A stretch of 64,000 nucleotides of DNA from Bin5 sp022827195 (GTDB taxonomy: Bacteria > Chloroflexota > Anaerolineae > Caldilineales > Caldilineaceae): positions 2,542,001-2,606,000 of the forward strand of contig OZ242331.1 of assembly GCA_965208275.1 (NCBI GenBank), given 5' to 3'. A program made the position numbers and the translations under genes. This document shows, in pieces, positions 26,571-35,246 of the stretch; the first letter of the stretch is position 1; each line of letters starts with the position of its first letter. A model generated the notes under the pieces. That model worked only from the letters and a program-made list of their open reading frames with translations, was not told where the DNA came from and searched no databases.

Positions 26571-26886
26571 TTCTATTGAGCGGCTGTAAACGTGGAACGT
26601 TTCCAATGATAAATCATTAATTTGAAATGGGACTGCAAGGGCTGTTGCTCCGGGTCCATAAGAATTGCGAAGCTGGAACGGCATATATCTCCTCTTGTTG
26701 CTTGATGGAGCAGGTAGCTTGCGGCCTTGGCAGATTGTCATGTTTTGCGGTCGGTTGAAGGACTTTTTGTTGCGCTCGTTTCGAAAGCAAATGAGAATTG
26801 ATGCGGGCAGACCATCTACTCAGGGGTCTGCCGAGCTCTTTGGCATTGCTGAAATCGTTGCCAAGACTTTGAAAGGTGGCTAGACG
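26571..26886. other. AT-rich intergenic stretch, no confident gene
   Basis: Noticeably AT-richer than its surroundings. It contains the two palindromes at 26588-26618 and a 72-codon plus-strand frame (26665-26883) with no recognisable domain. That frame is in the same phase as the broken gene that follows and is separated from it only by a TAG. Confidence 0.4.
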
Positions 26887-27693
26887 ATGGGCAGGAGAGT
26901 CCGCCCAAGGCTGACTACGGCAACGCGAACGGGAATCCTTTATTTCTTGCGGGAAAGGAAGGGGCCGAAGGCGAGGCTAACCTTGCCAACAGTTCTCAGT
27001 GCATTTGTCGCTGTGCGGGAGAGGCACCCTTTGCGGCCACCCACAACGGAGGAGAAGATCCGTACGGCAGAGGATAAGATTGGCGGGAGGCTTCCTCCTC
27101 AGCTGCGGCACTTGTACACCTTAACGAGCCGCGGGTGGACAGAAGATCTGGGCTTTTTACCGCTGGAAAAGGAGCCAGATGGGATTGCGTGGGCGGGCTT
27201 GACCAGGGGTAGTGAAGAGTTCGTCGAAGAGGGTTAGCGCAAACCTGAAGAAGTGCGAATTCTCGCCGGCGAAAGGGAAAGTTACAAGTACGGGATGTGG
27301 CTGCCCGACTCGACGAGCCCGGTATACAACAATCCAACAATCGAACTGGCAAGGGAACTGATCAGTGAAGACGGCTGCATGACAATCGCGGGAACGAATC
27401 TGACGTCGTTCCTGTTGGCAAGGTGCGCTTGCTACATTAGCGAGGGTAGCAGCAGAATGCCTAGCCAGAATAGGGTAAGGCAGGATGCCCTGGACGTTCT
27501 TGATGTACCCATAGCAATGAGAAGAAAGATAGTTTGGGCAAGCTACAGACAGCCGATAGCAAAGAGGATTCCAGATGGCGACGCCCGAATGGAAGCGCTG
27601 CGAGCATGGACCGATCCGCTCTTGCCAGCTCCTCGCGGCGATGCTTTCGACCACATCTTCAGCATCGCAGACTTGAAGAGAGTTCTGGGTTAG
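26887..27693 (+). pseudogene. SUKH (SMI1/KNR4)-like protein interrupted by an in-frame TAG
   Basis: The first part (26887-27237, 116 residues) shows a SUKH-like core: R-P-P-T-T-E-E-K-I, A-E-D-K-I-G-G-R-L-P-P-Q-L-R-H-L-Y and L-G-F-L-P-L. A TAG at 27235-27237 stops it. The same frame then continues without a break to 27693, with Y-G-M-W-L-P-D-S and T-N-L-T-S-F-L-L-A-R, which could be the C-terminal SUKH strands plus a helical tail. SUKH proteins are often immunity proteins against contact-dependent toxins, but no toxin gene is adjacent. Could be two small genes; assignment is tentative. Confidence 0.4.
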
Positions 27694-27743
27694 ACAGCGG
27701 CGTGAAGCGTCCAGAAGAGGCGGGCGATTCGGGCGGCGGGAAC

Positions 27744-28646
27744 TCAGCCGGCGAGACTGGTGCGGGCCGTTCTTCGTGTGTTCATTATGCCTTCCAGAGA
27801 GTATAGGAAGAGAGCGGCCCAGATGAAGGCGTAGCCGACGAGGTCGGCGGTGGTGAAGGGTTCTTTGTAGAGAAAGACGCCGAGAAGGAACTGGGTGGAT
27901 GGGGCGAGGTACTGCATGAGGCCGAGCGTCGAGAGGGGGACAAGGCGGGCGGCGGCGCCGAAGCTGACGAGGGGGATGGCAGAGACGACACCGGTTCCAA
28001 GCAGAAGGACGATGCGGACCCAGCCGCCGCTTGTCATTGCGCCACCGCCCTGTTGCCCGGTAACGAGCAGGAAGAGAAGGGCCGGCCCCAGCAAGAGCGT
28101 CATCTCCGAACCGAAGCCCTGGGGGCCGCTGAGATCGATCTTTTTTCTGATCACCCCGTAGATGCCGAAGGTAGAAGCCAGGGAGAGCGCGATCCAGGGC
28201 AACTCGCCGCGGCTGAGCGTGAGGTAAATGACGCCGGTGGCGGCGACGAGGACGGCAGCCTTCTGAAGGCCGCGCAGGCGCTCGCCGAGAAAGAGGCGGG
28301 CGAGGAGGACACTGAGCAGCGGGTTGATGAAGTAGCCGAGGCTGATCCTGGCGACGAAGCCGGTGTTGACGGCCCACATGTAGGTGAGCCAGTTGACGAA
28401 GGTGAGGAGGGAGGCTGCACCCAAGAGCAGGAGCGTGTGGGGGGAGCGCCTCAGCCTGTGCAGCCAGGAACGGTCTTTCAGAAGGGTGAGAAGGAGGAGC
28501 ATGGCGACGGCAGACCAGACCAGGCGGTGGGCGAGCGTTTCCAGAACTGGCAGGTCCTGCAGCTGCTTCCAGTAGATGGGCAGGAAGCCCCAGGTCGCGT
28601 AGGCGAGGAGCGCGTAGAGGTAGCCGCGAGTTGACGAAATCTTCAT
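27744..28646 (-). CDS. rarD: RarD-type EamA transporter
   Basis: About 300 residues with ten membrane helices and RarD hallmarks: the N-terminal Y-A-T-W-G-F-L-P-I-Y-W-K, H-R-L-V-W-S, W-L-T-Y-M-W-A-V-N, and S-L-G-Y-F-I-N-P-L. ATG 28646 is used; a TTG at 28667 would add seven residues. Members are named for chloramphenicol sensitivity in E. coli; the physiological substrate is unsettled. Confidence 0.92.
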   Translation of the reverse strand: MKISSTRGYLYALLAYATWGFLPIYWKQLQDLPVLETLAHRLVWSAVAMLLLLTLLKDRSWLHRLRRSPHTLLLLGAASLLTFVNWLTYMWAVNTGFVARISLGYFINPLLSVLLARLFLGERLRGLQKAAVLVAATGVIYLTLSRGELPWIALSLASTFGIYGVIRKKIDLSGPQGFGSEMTLLLGPALLFLLVTGQQGGGAMTSGGWVRIVLLLGTGVVSAIPLVSFGAAARLVPLSTLGLMQYLAPSTQFLLGVFLYKEPFTTADLVGYAFIWAALFLYSLEGIMNTRRTARTSLAG

Positions 28647-28695
28647 GCCGGCGAGGCATGAGGACAAAGTTGCCCGCGCCTACTGCTGGAAAGGG

Positions 28696-31248
28696 TCACG
28701 AGCGGCTGCCTCGCAGCACGAGACGATGGCGGGCCACCACTTCAACGGCGTCCCGGCTCCAGGGCATCTTGTGGTAGGCGCCTTCGAGCCACATGGGGAT
28801 CTGGTCGGCGTAGGTGCGGCTGACGGGGTGGCCGGACTGTCCGCTGGCGGTGACACCGAGGGCGGCGTCCCAGTTGCCGATATCGAGGATCTGCCTGTAG
28901 GCGGCCTGGACCTGAACGAGTCCTGGAGGCAGTTCGGGCATGGAGCCGGTCTGGTTGGGGGTCGTGCCGTCGCCGCCAATGGGATATGGGCCGCGGTTGA
29001 AGAGCCAGCCGAGTATGGGGGCGTTGCCGAGCGTATGGCTGTAGCGGACCTGGTGCATTTTGCCGTAGGCCCACTTGCGGGGGGTCGGGTTCACCTCGCG
29101 ACGCAGACGATGCACGGACAGTTTGAGCGCGTCCTCGATCAACTCCTCTCTTGAACGACGGCGTCCGGTGACGGCGTCGGCATACCAGGGCGACTCTTCG
29201 TGGTTCTGCAGCAGCTCAAGCAGCCGCGTTTCGGCGCGCAGCATGAAGCCGTTGATCAGAAAGATTGGGCTGTTGCCCTTGCCGAGATAGGACTCGGCGG
29301 TTGCGCCTAGCTTCTGCCCGAAGGTCAGTTCCAGCAGGTGGAGGAGCGTATAGCGGAAGACGAGGGCGGGCCCGCTTTCCTGGTCCATGCGGTAGCCCCA
29401 GTCCTGGAGCATATTGACGGCGACGCGCACATAGGGATCTTCGCTGAGATGGCGGGTCAGCAGGGGCGTCAGGGCCTCGGCATAGAGGCTGGTTACGTCG
29501 AGCTGGATCTGCTCCATGTCGCGCAGTGAGAGCTTCTTTTTCTGGCCAAGCATCTCTTCGATGCGGCGGGCGCGCCAACCGGGCATGGTCTCGAAGGTAA
29601 GGACGTAAGGGTAGTCATCGCCCGTTATCTTGTTGTTTGCAGTCGCGACGAAGCCACTGGAGGGGTTCAGCACGCGGGGCAGCTCTTCATCGGGGATCAG
29701 CCCGACCCACTCGTAGTCCCTGCACCAGCCGGGCACGGGGACGAGGCCGTTGCCGTTGCGGCGGAGGGGAACGGCGCCGGCGAGGCGGGTGGCGACGTTG
29801 CCTGCGCGGTCGGCGTAGACGAAGACCTGGGAGGGTGCACTCCAGTCCGCCAGGGCCTGATCGAACTCCTTCCATGTCTGCGCGCGGTTGATAGCGAGAA
29901 CGGCCCGAATCACCTTGCCCGGGTCGTGGCCGATCCAGCGGAGGGCTAGCGGGGCGACGGTGAGGGCGGGATCTTCGGGAAAGCCTTCAGGAGCCGTTTG
30001 CGGATCGAGCAGACCGCTGAGCAGAGGGCCGTGGCGTGTTATCGCGACCTCTTCAACGTGAGGTTGGATGCGGTTGCGCAGGTGGATCTCCTCGCGGACG
30101 ATGGTTGCCTCTTCCCATTTGCCCTCGTATTCGAAACGGGGGGGCTTGCCGGGCCCGTTTTGTGGATGGGGGCGCTCGATGTAGAGGTCCTGGACATCGG
30201 GAAAGGCGTTCGTCATGCCCCAGGCGATCTGTTCGTTGTGGCCGATGATGATTCCGGGAGCGCCGGCAAAGGAGGCCCCGCTGACATGGAGAGGGGACGC
30301 AGGCGAGTCGTCAGACGCGGAGCAGCTGAGATGCATTTCATACCAGGCGCCTGGCATGGTCATCACGAGGTGGGGGTCGTTGCAGAGAATCGGTCGGCCG
30401 CTGGTTGTCTTCTCGGCAGAGACGGCCCAGGCGTTGCTGCCCTGCCCCATGCCCTCGCCGCCAAACGGTAGCCAGCTTTTTAGCTGCTCGTATTCGCTGA
30501 GCATGAGGCCGGCGGTGTGCAGCAAGCGCATCGACTCGGTGGTGCCTGCTCCTTCGGACACGGCGGGATTGGCGGCGGGATAGTCCGGCTCGAGGTCGGC
30601 GGCCAGCGCCGAGTCCATTTTGCCGGCCAGCTGCAGTCGGATCAGCTCGCTTTCCCAGTTAATGCAGAGACTCCAGGCCATCATTTTGCCGAAGGCCAGG
30701 ATGTCGACGGGCGACCAGGGTTGGGGCTGGCGGCGGAGGAGGTTGAACTCGGCGGCCAGCCTGCCGCGGCGGCTGCGAATGTAGGCGTTGACGCCCTCGC
30801 AGTAGTGGCCCAAAGTGGCAATCGTGGCTTCGTCCAGCGCCGCGAGCTCGGCTTCGGCCGCGCGGCGAAAGCCGACGATGCGGCTGAATCGGTCGACGTC
30901 GAGCGCGACGGGACCAAAGAGCTCGGCCAGCTTTCCCAGGGCGACGCGGCGGTTCTGGTCCATTTGCCAGAGCCGGTCCTGGGCGTGAACGAACCCTTGT
31001 GCGCGCCAGAGGTCGGCCTCCGATCGGGCGTAGAGGTGGGGAATGCCGTGCTTGTCGCGCAGGACCTCGACGGGCGCGTCCAGCTCGGGCAACTCCAATT
31101 CGCCCCGGTGTTGGGGCGCGGGCCGTTGAACCAGCCACCAGTAGACGTAGATAATCAGTCCGCCGCTGAGAAGAATGAAAACGAAGAGGATGGCGAGGGC
31201 GAGGATTACGGTAATCGGGTTCATGGGCTTGCGTTTGTAGCGTGTCAC
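28696..31248 (-). CDS. Penicillin acylase family (S45) N-terminal nucleophile hydrolase
   Basis: 850 residues. An N-terminal membrane anchor (~10-35) follows a basic tail, which supports the GTG 31248 start over ATG 31224. The alpha-chain region (G-I-P-H-L-Y-A, F-V-H-A-Q-D-R-L-W-Q-M) ends before G-S-N-A-W-A-V (near residue 270), where autocleavage would expose the catalytic Ser. The beta chain carries N-D-P-H-L and later family motifs, ending near G-Q-S-G-H-P. Relatives hydrolyse penicillins, cephalosporins or acyl-homoserine lactones, so quorum quenching or antibiotic degradation is possible. The enzyme should work outside the membrane. Confidence 0.92.
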   Translation of the reverse strand: MTRYKRKPMNPITVILALAILFVFILLSGGLIIYVYWWLVQRPAPQHRGELELPELDAPVEVLRDKHGIPHLYARSEADLWRAQGFVHAQDRLWQMDQNRRVALGKLAELFGPVALDVDRFSRIVGFRRAAEAELAALDEATIATLGHYCEGVNAYIRSRRGRLAAEFNLLRRQPQPWSPVDILAFGKMMAWSLCINWESELIRLQLAGKMDSALAADLEPDYPAANPAVSEGAGTTESMRLLHTAGLMLSEYEQLKSWLPFGGEGMGQGSNAWAVSAEKTTSGRPILCNDPHLVMTMPGAWYEMHLSCSASDDSPASPLHVSGASFAGAPGIIIGHNEQIAWGMTNAFPDVQDLYIERPHPQNGPGKPPRFEYEGKWEEATIVREEIHLRNRIQPHVEEVAITRHGPLLSGLLDPQTAPEGFPEDPALTVAPLALRWIGHDPGKVIRAVLAINRAQTWKEFDQALADWSAPSQVFVYADRAGNVATRLAGAVPLRRNGNGLVPVPGWCRDYEWVGLIPDEELPRVLNPSSGFVATANNKITGDDYPYVLTFETMPGWRARRIEEMLGQKKKLSLRDMEQIQLDVTSLYAEALTPLLTRHLSEDPYVRVAVNMLQDWGYRMDQESGPALVFRYTLLHLLELTFGQKLGATAESYLGKGNSPIFLINGFMLRAETRLLELLQNHEESPWYADAVTGRRRSREELIEDALKLSVHRLRREVNPTPRKWAYGKMHQVRYSHTLGNAPILGWLFNRGPYPIGGDGTTPNQTGSMPELPPGLVQVQAAYRQILDIGNWDAALGVTASGQSGHPVSRTYADQIPMWLEGAYHKMPWSRDAVEVVARHRLVLRGSRS

Positions 31249-31453
31249 TGGACTCTGATTCCGTTACGGTTCGAGTTCCACTGCCTCACCTGGGAGGGGC
31301 CCTGCGATCGGAGATGGCCGCCGATTCCCGTCCGCCGCACGCTTCCCCGATTCTAACACCTGTGATAAAAGCAGGTGAAATCGTCCGACAATCCAACTTG
31401 CTACTCCGAGTTTTCGGCGGTCGATAGGCAGGAGGAGGCGTTGCCGGCTGCGA

Positions 31454-32554
31454 ATGGGCAGAGCTCTTATGCGCACCGAACTATTCGACTACGACCTTCC
31501 CAAGCGCTTTATCGCGCAGCGGCCGGCTGACCCGCGCGACAGCAGCCGTCTGATGGTGCTTGATCGGGCGACGGGAGGCATCGAGCACCGCCGGTTTTGG
31601 GAAATCGGCGCGTTTTTGCGGGAGGGCGACGTGCTGGTTGCGAATGACAGCCGGGTGATGCCGGCGCGCCTGCGGGCCCGCAAGGCCACAGGCGGGACGG
31701 TGGAGATCTTTCTACTGCGCGAAGTGGTCGGGGATGGTCAGTCATGGCGCTGCCTGGTGCGCGGGCGCGGACTGCGGGCCGGCGTCGTTGTCGAGCTGGA
31801 GACGCGACCGGTCCGGGCGGAGATAACAGGGGAAGGCCTGGGGGGTCTTCGGACGGTGAAGTTTTCGCAGCCGATTGGGGACGAGCTGGCGATGCTGGGT
31901 GAGATTCCGCTGCCGCCCTACATCCACGAATTCGGGGGAGACAGGGAGCGTTATCAGACTGTGTACAGCCGTATGGCGGGCAGCGCGGCCGCACCGACGG
32001 CAGGCCTGCACTTCACGCCGGAGCTGCTGAGGGCCCTTGCCGAGGATGGAGTCCGCTGGGAGACGGCTACCCTGCATGTGGGCTTGGACACGTTTGGTCC
32101 GGTCACGGCTGAGCGGGTTTCGGAGCACCGGATTCACCGAGAGTGGGCGGAGCTACCGGCGCAGGCAGCGCGGGCGGTCAATGCTGTCAAGGCGGGGAAG
32201 GGGCGGGTCGTCGCGGTCGGCACCACCTCGACGCGGACGCTGGAGTTCGCTGCCACGAGCGCGCAGGGGATCGATCCATACGGGCCTAATTTCGGAAGGG
32301 AGGCGGTCGCGCCGTTTGCGGCAGAGGTCGACCTGTTCATCTATCCGGGGTACCGATTTCGCGCGGTTGACGCGCTGCTGACGAACTTCCACCTACCGCG
32401 CTCGTCGCTGCTGATGCTCGTGAGCGCATTTGTCGGGCAGGCCCATGCGGAGGACGTGGACAGGGGACGGGAGATACTCCTGGAAACGTATGAGGCGGCG
32501 AAGGAGGAGGGCTATCGCTTCTACAGTTTCGGCGATGCGATGCTGATCCTATGA
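31454..32554 (+). CDS. queA: S-adenosylmethionine:tRNA ribosyltransferase-isomerase (queuosine)
   Basis: QueA signatures: F-D-Y-D-L-P near the start, I-A-Q-R-P, D-S-R, V-A-N-D-S-R-V-M-P-A-R-L, P-L-P-P-Y-I and A-P-T-A-G-L-H-F-T. 366 residues, typical length. It makes epoxyqueuosine in tRNA. ATG 31454 is used; ATG 31469 gives the more typical M-R-T-E-L-F opening. A strong GGAGGAGG lies at 31431-31438, rather far from either. No other queuosine gene is adjacent. Confidence 0.95.
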   Translation: MGRALMRTELFDYDLPKRFIAQRPADPRDSSRLMVLDRATGGIEHRRFWEIGAFLREGDVLVANDSRVMPARLRARKATGGTVEIFLLREVVGDGQSWRCLVRGRGLRAGVVVELETRPVRAEITGEGLGGLRTVKFSQPIGDELAMLGEIPLPPYIHEFGGDRERYQTVYSRMAGSAAAPTAGLHFTPELLRALAEDGVRWETATLHVGLDTFGPVTAERVSEHRIHREWAELPAQAARAVNAVKAGKGRVVAVGTTSTRTLEFAATSAQGIDPYGPNFGREAVAPFAAEVDLFIYPGYRFRAVDALLTNFHLPRSSLLMLVSAFVGQAHAEDVDRGREILLETYEAAKEEGYRFYSFGDAMLIL

Positions 32555-32588
32555 GGGGTGTATGCCGCTGCTTCGTGCCCCTGGGCTG

Positions 32589-33596
32589 TCAGACTGCGAC
32601 CGGGGCAGGGGGCGTGGAAGGCGTTGTCGCGTAGCGGGGTTCGCGGTGGGCGCGGTCTTGCAGTTCGGCGATTGTGGTCGCGTTCTGCGCCGCCATCCAC
32701 TGTTGCAGTTCGGCGCGAACCAGCTGGATGGCGTTCTCGCCGCGCTGGTAGATAACGCTGCCGACGCCGACGACGGTGGAGCCCGCCATCAGCATCTCGA
32801 CCGCGTCCTGACCGGTGCTAACCCCTCCGGTGCCGATGATGGGCGTGTGGGGGCAGGCCTTGCGGGCCTCGTAGACGGCTTTGAGCGCGATTGGTTTGAG
32901 TGCGGGGCCGCTGATGCCGCCGCTGCGGTTGGCGAGAACGGGCTGTCCGCTGTAGGGATCGATGATCAGGCCTGGCATTGTGTTGATGGCGCAGAGCGCG
33001 TCGGCGCCGGCCTGCACGACGGCAGCGGCGATACGGCCCACGCTGGGCACATTGGGCGCCAGTTTGACGATCACCGGGATCTGCGTTTCGGCGACGGCTT
33101 CCTTCACGAATTGGGTGACGGCGGCGGCCGAGTCGGCGTTGGCGGCGAAGGGTTCACCGAAGCTGTCTTCGACGTTGGGACAGGAGATGTTGACCTCGAT
33201 TGCGTCGGGCCGGGCCTGGGCAACGCGACGGGCGACCTCGCCGAACTCGGCGGCTGTGCCGGCAAAGATACTGGCGAGCACAAGGACGCCGCGTGGCTGC
33301 AACCGCGCTTTGGCCTCGCTCAAGAGGCCGACTTCTTCGTCCACGCCTGGGTTTGCGAGGCCGATGGCGTTGAGAAGCCCCCCACCCCAGTCGATGCATG
33401 AGGGGTTGACGTGTCCGCTGCGCGGTGACGGGCCGCAACTTTTGGCCGTGACTGCGCCGCAGCCGGCATCTGCGGCCCGGTCGAGCAGGCTGACCGTCGT
33501 GCCCCAGATGCCGCTGGCCAGGACCAAGGGCGAGGAGAGCTCGCGGTCGAGGAAAGTGACAGACAGACTGGGCATCTTCTCGTTCAAATTGCTCAC
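32589..33596 (-). CDS. pyrD: Dihydroorotate dehydrogenase
   Basis: FMN-dependent TIM barrel of the class 1 cytosolic type: S-P-L-V-L-A-S-G, N-P-S/N-A-I-G-L-A-N-P-G, and the catalytic Cys in N-I-S-C-P-N, which points to class 1B (NAD-linked, normally paired with PyrK). No pyrK is visible here. The start is GTG 33596: AGGAG lies nine bases upstream, and the codon overlaps the stop of the PyrF-PyrE gene (GTGA), coupling their translation. It oxidises dihydroorotate to orotate for UMP synthesis. Confidence 0.94.
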   Translation of the reverse strand: MSNLNEKMPSLSVTFLDRELSSPLVLASGIWGTTVSLLDRAADAGCGAVTAKSCGPSPRSGHVNPSCIDWGGGLLNAIGLANPGVDEEVGLLSEAKARLQPRGVLVLASIFAGTAAEFGEVARRVAQARPDAIEVNISCPNVEDSFGEPFAANADSAAAVTQFVKEAVAETQIPVIVKLAPNVPSVGRIAAAVVQAGADALCAINTMPGLIIDPYSGQPVLANRSGGISGPALKPIALKAVYEARKACPHTPIIGTGGVSTGQDAVEMLMAGSTVVGVGSVIYQRGENAIQLVRAELQQWMAAQNATTIAELQDRAHREPRYATTPSTPPAPVAV

Positions 33597-35107
33597 CGGC
33601 ACCCGCTCCTTGTGTCGAGAGCCGCACCACCCTCCTCTGCGGCAGTGCCCAGCAACGATTCCTGAATTTCTGCCGGAATGTGTCCCGTTGACGCCAGGAG
33701 CTGCAGGACCTCGTCGAGGGCGAGGACGCTGTGGACGCGGATGCCGGCTTTCTGAAGATTCTCAACGCCGCCCTGCTGCCTGTCGAGAAGGACAACGGCG
33801 TCTTCGACGACGAGGCCGGCGCTGCGAAAGAGCTCGACCGAACGCACGATGCTGCCGCCGGTTGTGATTACGTCCTCGATGACGACAACGCGCTCGCCGG
33901 GCTGCCAGATGCCCTCGATATCCTTACCCAGTCCGTGGCTCTTGGTCTCTTTGCGATTGTAGATCAAGGGGACGCCGCTGGCGAGCGAGACAGCCGCGCC
34001 GATCGGCAGGGCCGCGTAAGGTATGCCGGCGATGCGGTCGCAGTCGAGACGTTCAAGCAGCCTGGCGTAGGCGCGCGCCGCAGTCTGCATAAGGCTGGGC
34101 TGGCTGACGAGCAGGCGCAGGTCGACGTAGAGGGAGGAGCGCTTGCCGCTGGCGAGCGTGAAATCGCCGAACTGGAGCGCGCCTAGCTCGGCAAGGCCGA
34201 TGATCAGTTCCCTTTGCTGATGATGCGAGTGAGGAGCGGAGGCCGCGTCCGCTTCACCGGGGTTTGTTTGCATCGAACTTCTGACTTGGTTGATCCGCTC
34301 ATTCAGCTCCTGTGCGGCTCTGCGAGGGTCCTCAGCATGGGTGATGCCCCGGGTGGCGGCAACGAGGGCACCCATCCCGTCGCTGCGAAGTCCGGCGGCA
34401 AGAGCTGCTTCCAAATCACCTCCCTGTGCGCCAACGCCGGGTACAAGCAGCCAGGCCTCAGGCGCGACAGTACGCACATCGGCCAATGCGCCGGGATAGG
34501 TGGCGCCGACGACCAGCCCTACATTCGAAGACCAACTGACCGCTTCTCTGGCAACCTGGAGAAAGAGTGGCAGGTCTCCGCTGCAGACCGGCAGATTCTG
34601 CAAGGCGCCGGCGCTTGGGTTGGAGGTGTGGCAGAGGACGAAGAAGCCCTTGCCTTCGTAGGCGGCGAAAGGCTCGATGCTGTCCCGTCCCAGATAGGGG
34701 CTGAGCGTGACCGCGTCTACGCCAAGCTCATCGAAACAGGCGCGTGCGTAGGCGGCGGCGGTGGAGCCGATATCGCCGCGCTTGGCGTCGAGAAGTACTG
34801 GAATCTCATTGGGTACGGCGGCAATTGTCTGGCGGAGGAGGGCCATGCCTGGCTGCCCCAGGGCTTCGTAAAAGGCGATGTTGGGCTTGTAGCAGCAGAC
34901 CAGATCGGAGGTGGCCTCGATAATGGAGCGATTCCAGCGCAGGAGCGAGTCGCAGACGGCGTCGCCCGCGTCAGCTGATTCAATTCGGACCGGCAGATCG
35001 ACGTCGGTGAACTGTTGGGGACAGGCTTCCAGGGTCGGGTCGAGGCCAACGCATAGCAACGTGTCATTGCGGCGTGCGGCCGATTCGAGTTTTGCGTAGA
35101 AGGACAT
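33593..35107 (-). CDS. pyrF/pyrE: PyrF-PyrE fusion: OMP decarboxylase plus orotate phosphoribosyltransferase
   Basis: About 504 residues. Residues ~1-285 are OMP decarboxylase of the bacterial subfamily 2 (L-L-D-A-K-R-G-D-I-G-S-T, with catalytic Lys/Asp, and P-G-V-G-A-Q-G-G-D). After a ~20-residue linker, residues ~305-500 are orotate phosphoribosyltransferase, with F-T-L-A-S-G-K-R-S, Y-N-R-K-E-T-K-S-H-G and the PRPP loop V-V-I-E-D-V-I-T-T-G-G-S. The domain order is the reverse of animal UMP synthase. Start ATG 35107 gives M-S-F-Y-A-K-L; the frame is open to 35170, but that would start on the promoter -10. It performs the last two steps of UMP synthesis. Confidence 0.95.
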   Translation of the reverse strand: MSFYAKLESAARRNDTLLCVGLDPTLEACPQQFTDVDLPVRIESADAGDAVCDSLLRWNRSIIEATSDLVCCYKPNIAFYEALGQPGMALLRQTIAAVPNEIPVLLDAKRGDIGSTAAAYARACFDELGVDAVTLSPYLGRDSIEPFAAYEGKGFFVLCHTSNPSAGALQNLPVCSGDLPLFLQVAREAVSWSSNVGLVVGATYPGALADVRTVAPEAWLLVPGVGAQGGDLEAALAAGLRSDGMGALVAATRGITHAEDPRRAAQELNERINQVRSSMQTNPGEADAASAPHSHHQQRELIIGLAELGALQFGDFTLASGKRSSLYVDLRLLVSQPSLMQTAARAYARLLERLDCDRIAGIPYAALPIGAAVSLASGVPLIYNRKETKSHGLGKDIEGIWQPGERVVVIEDVITTGGSIVRSVELFRSAGLVVEDAVVLLDRQQGGVENLQKAGIRVHSVLALDEVLQLLASTGHIPAEIQESLLGTAAEEGGAALDTRSGCR

Positions 35108-35168
35108 CGGGCCCCCTCGAATAGACGGGGCCGATCTGCGTATCGCCCCATGGAATGCGGTTGCGCCC

Positions 35169-35197
35169 ATGCTACGCTACGCGGATAAATCGGTCAA
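35169..35197 (-). promoter_or_regulatory. Promoter of the pyrFE-pyrD operon
   Basis: On the minus strand TTGACC (35192-35197) and TAGCAT (35169-35174) are 17 bases apart. Start near 35162, ~55 bases before ATG 35107. Confidence 0.5.
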
Positions 35198-35246
35198 ATG
35201 GGAGAGGAAATTTGGCTAGCGCACTTGGCCGGTCCGAAGCGAGGCG

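Noticed and set aside
26887..27693. Pyrrolysine or selenocysteine recoding at the in-frame stops
   Set aside because: The stops are TAG, not TGA; no pyrrolysine genes or recoding hairpins are visible. Decay or separate genes is simpler.
27157..28659. Minus-strand open frame of 500 codons
   Set aside because: It overlaps rarD in another frame and is rich in Arg/Pro/His without domains; rarD has clear membrane helices and family motifs.
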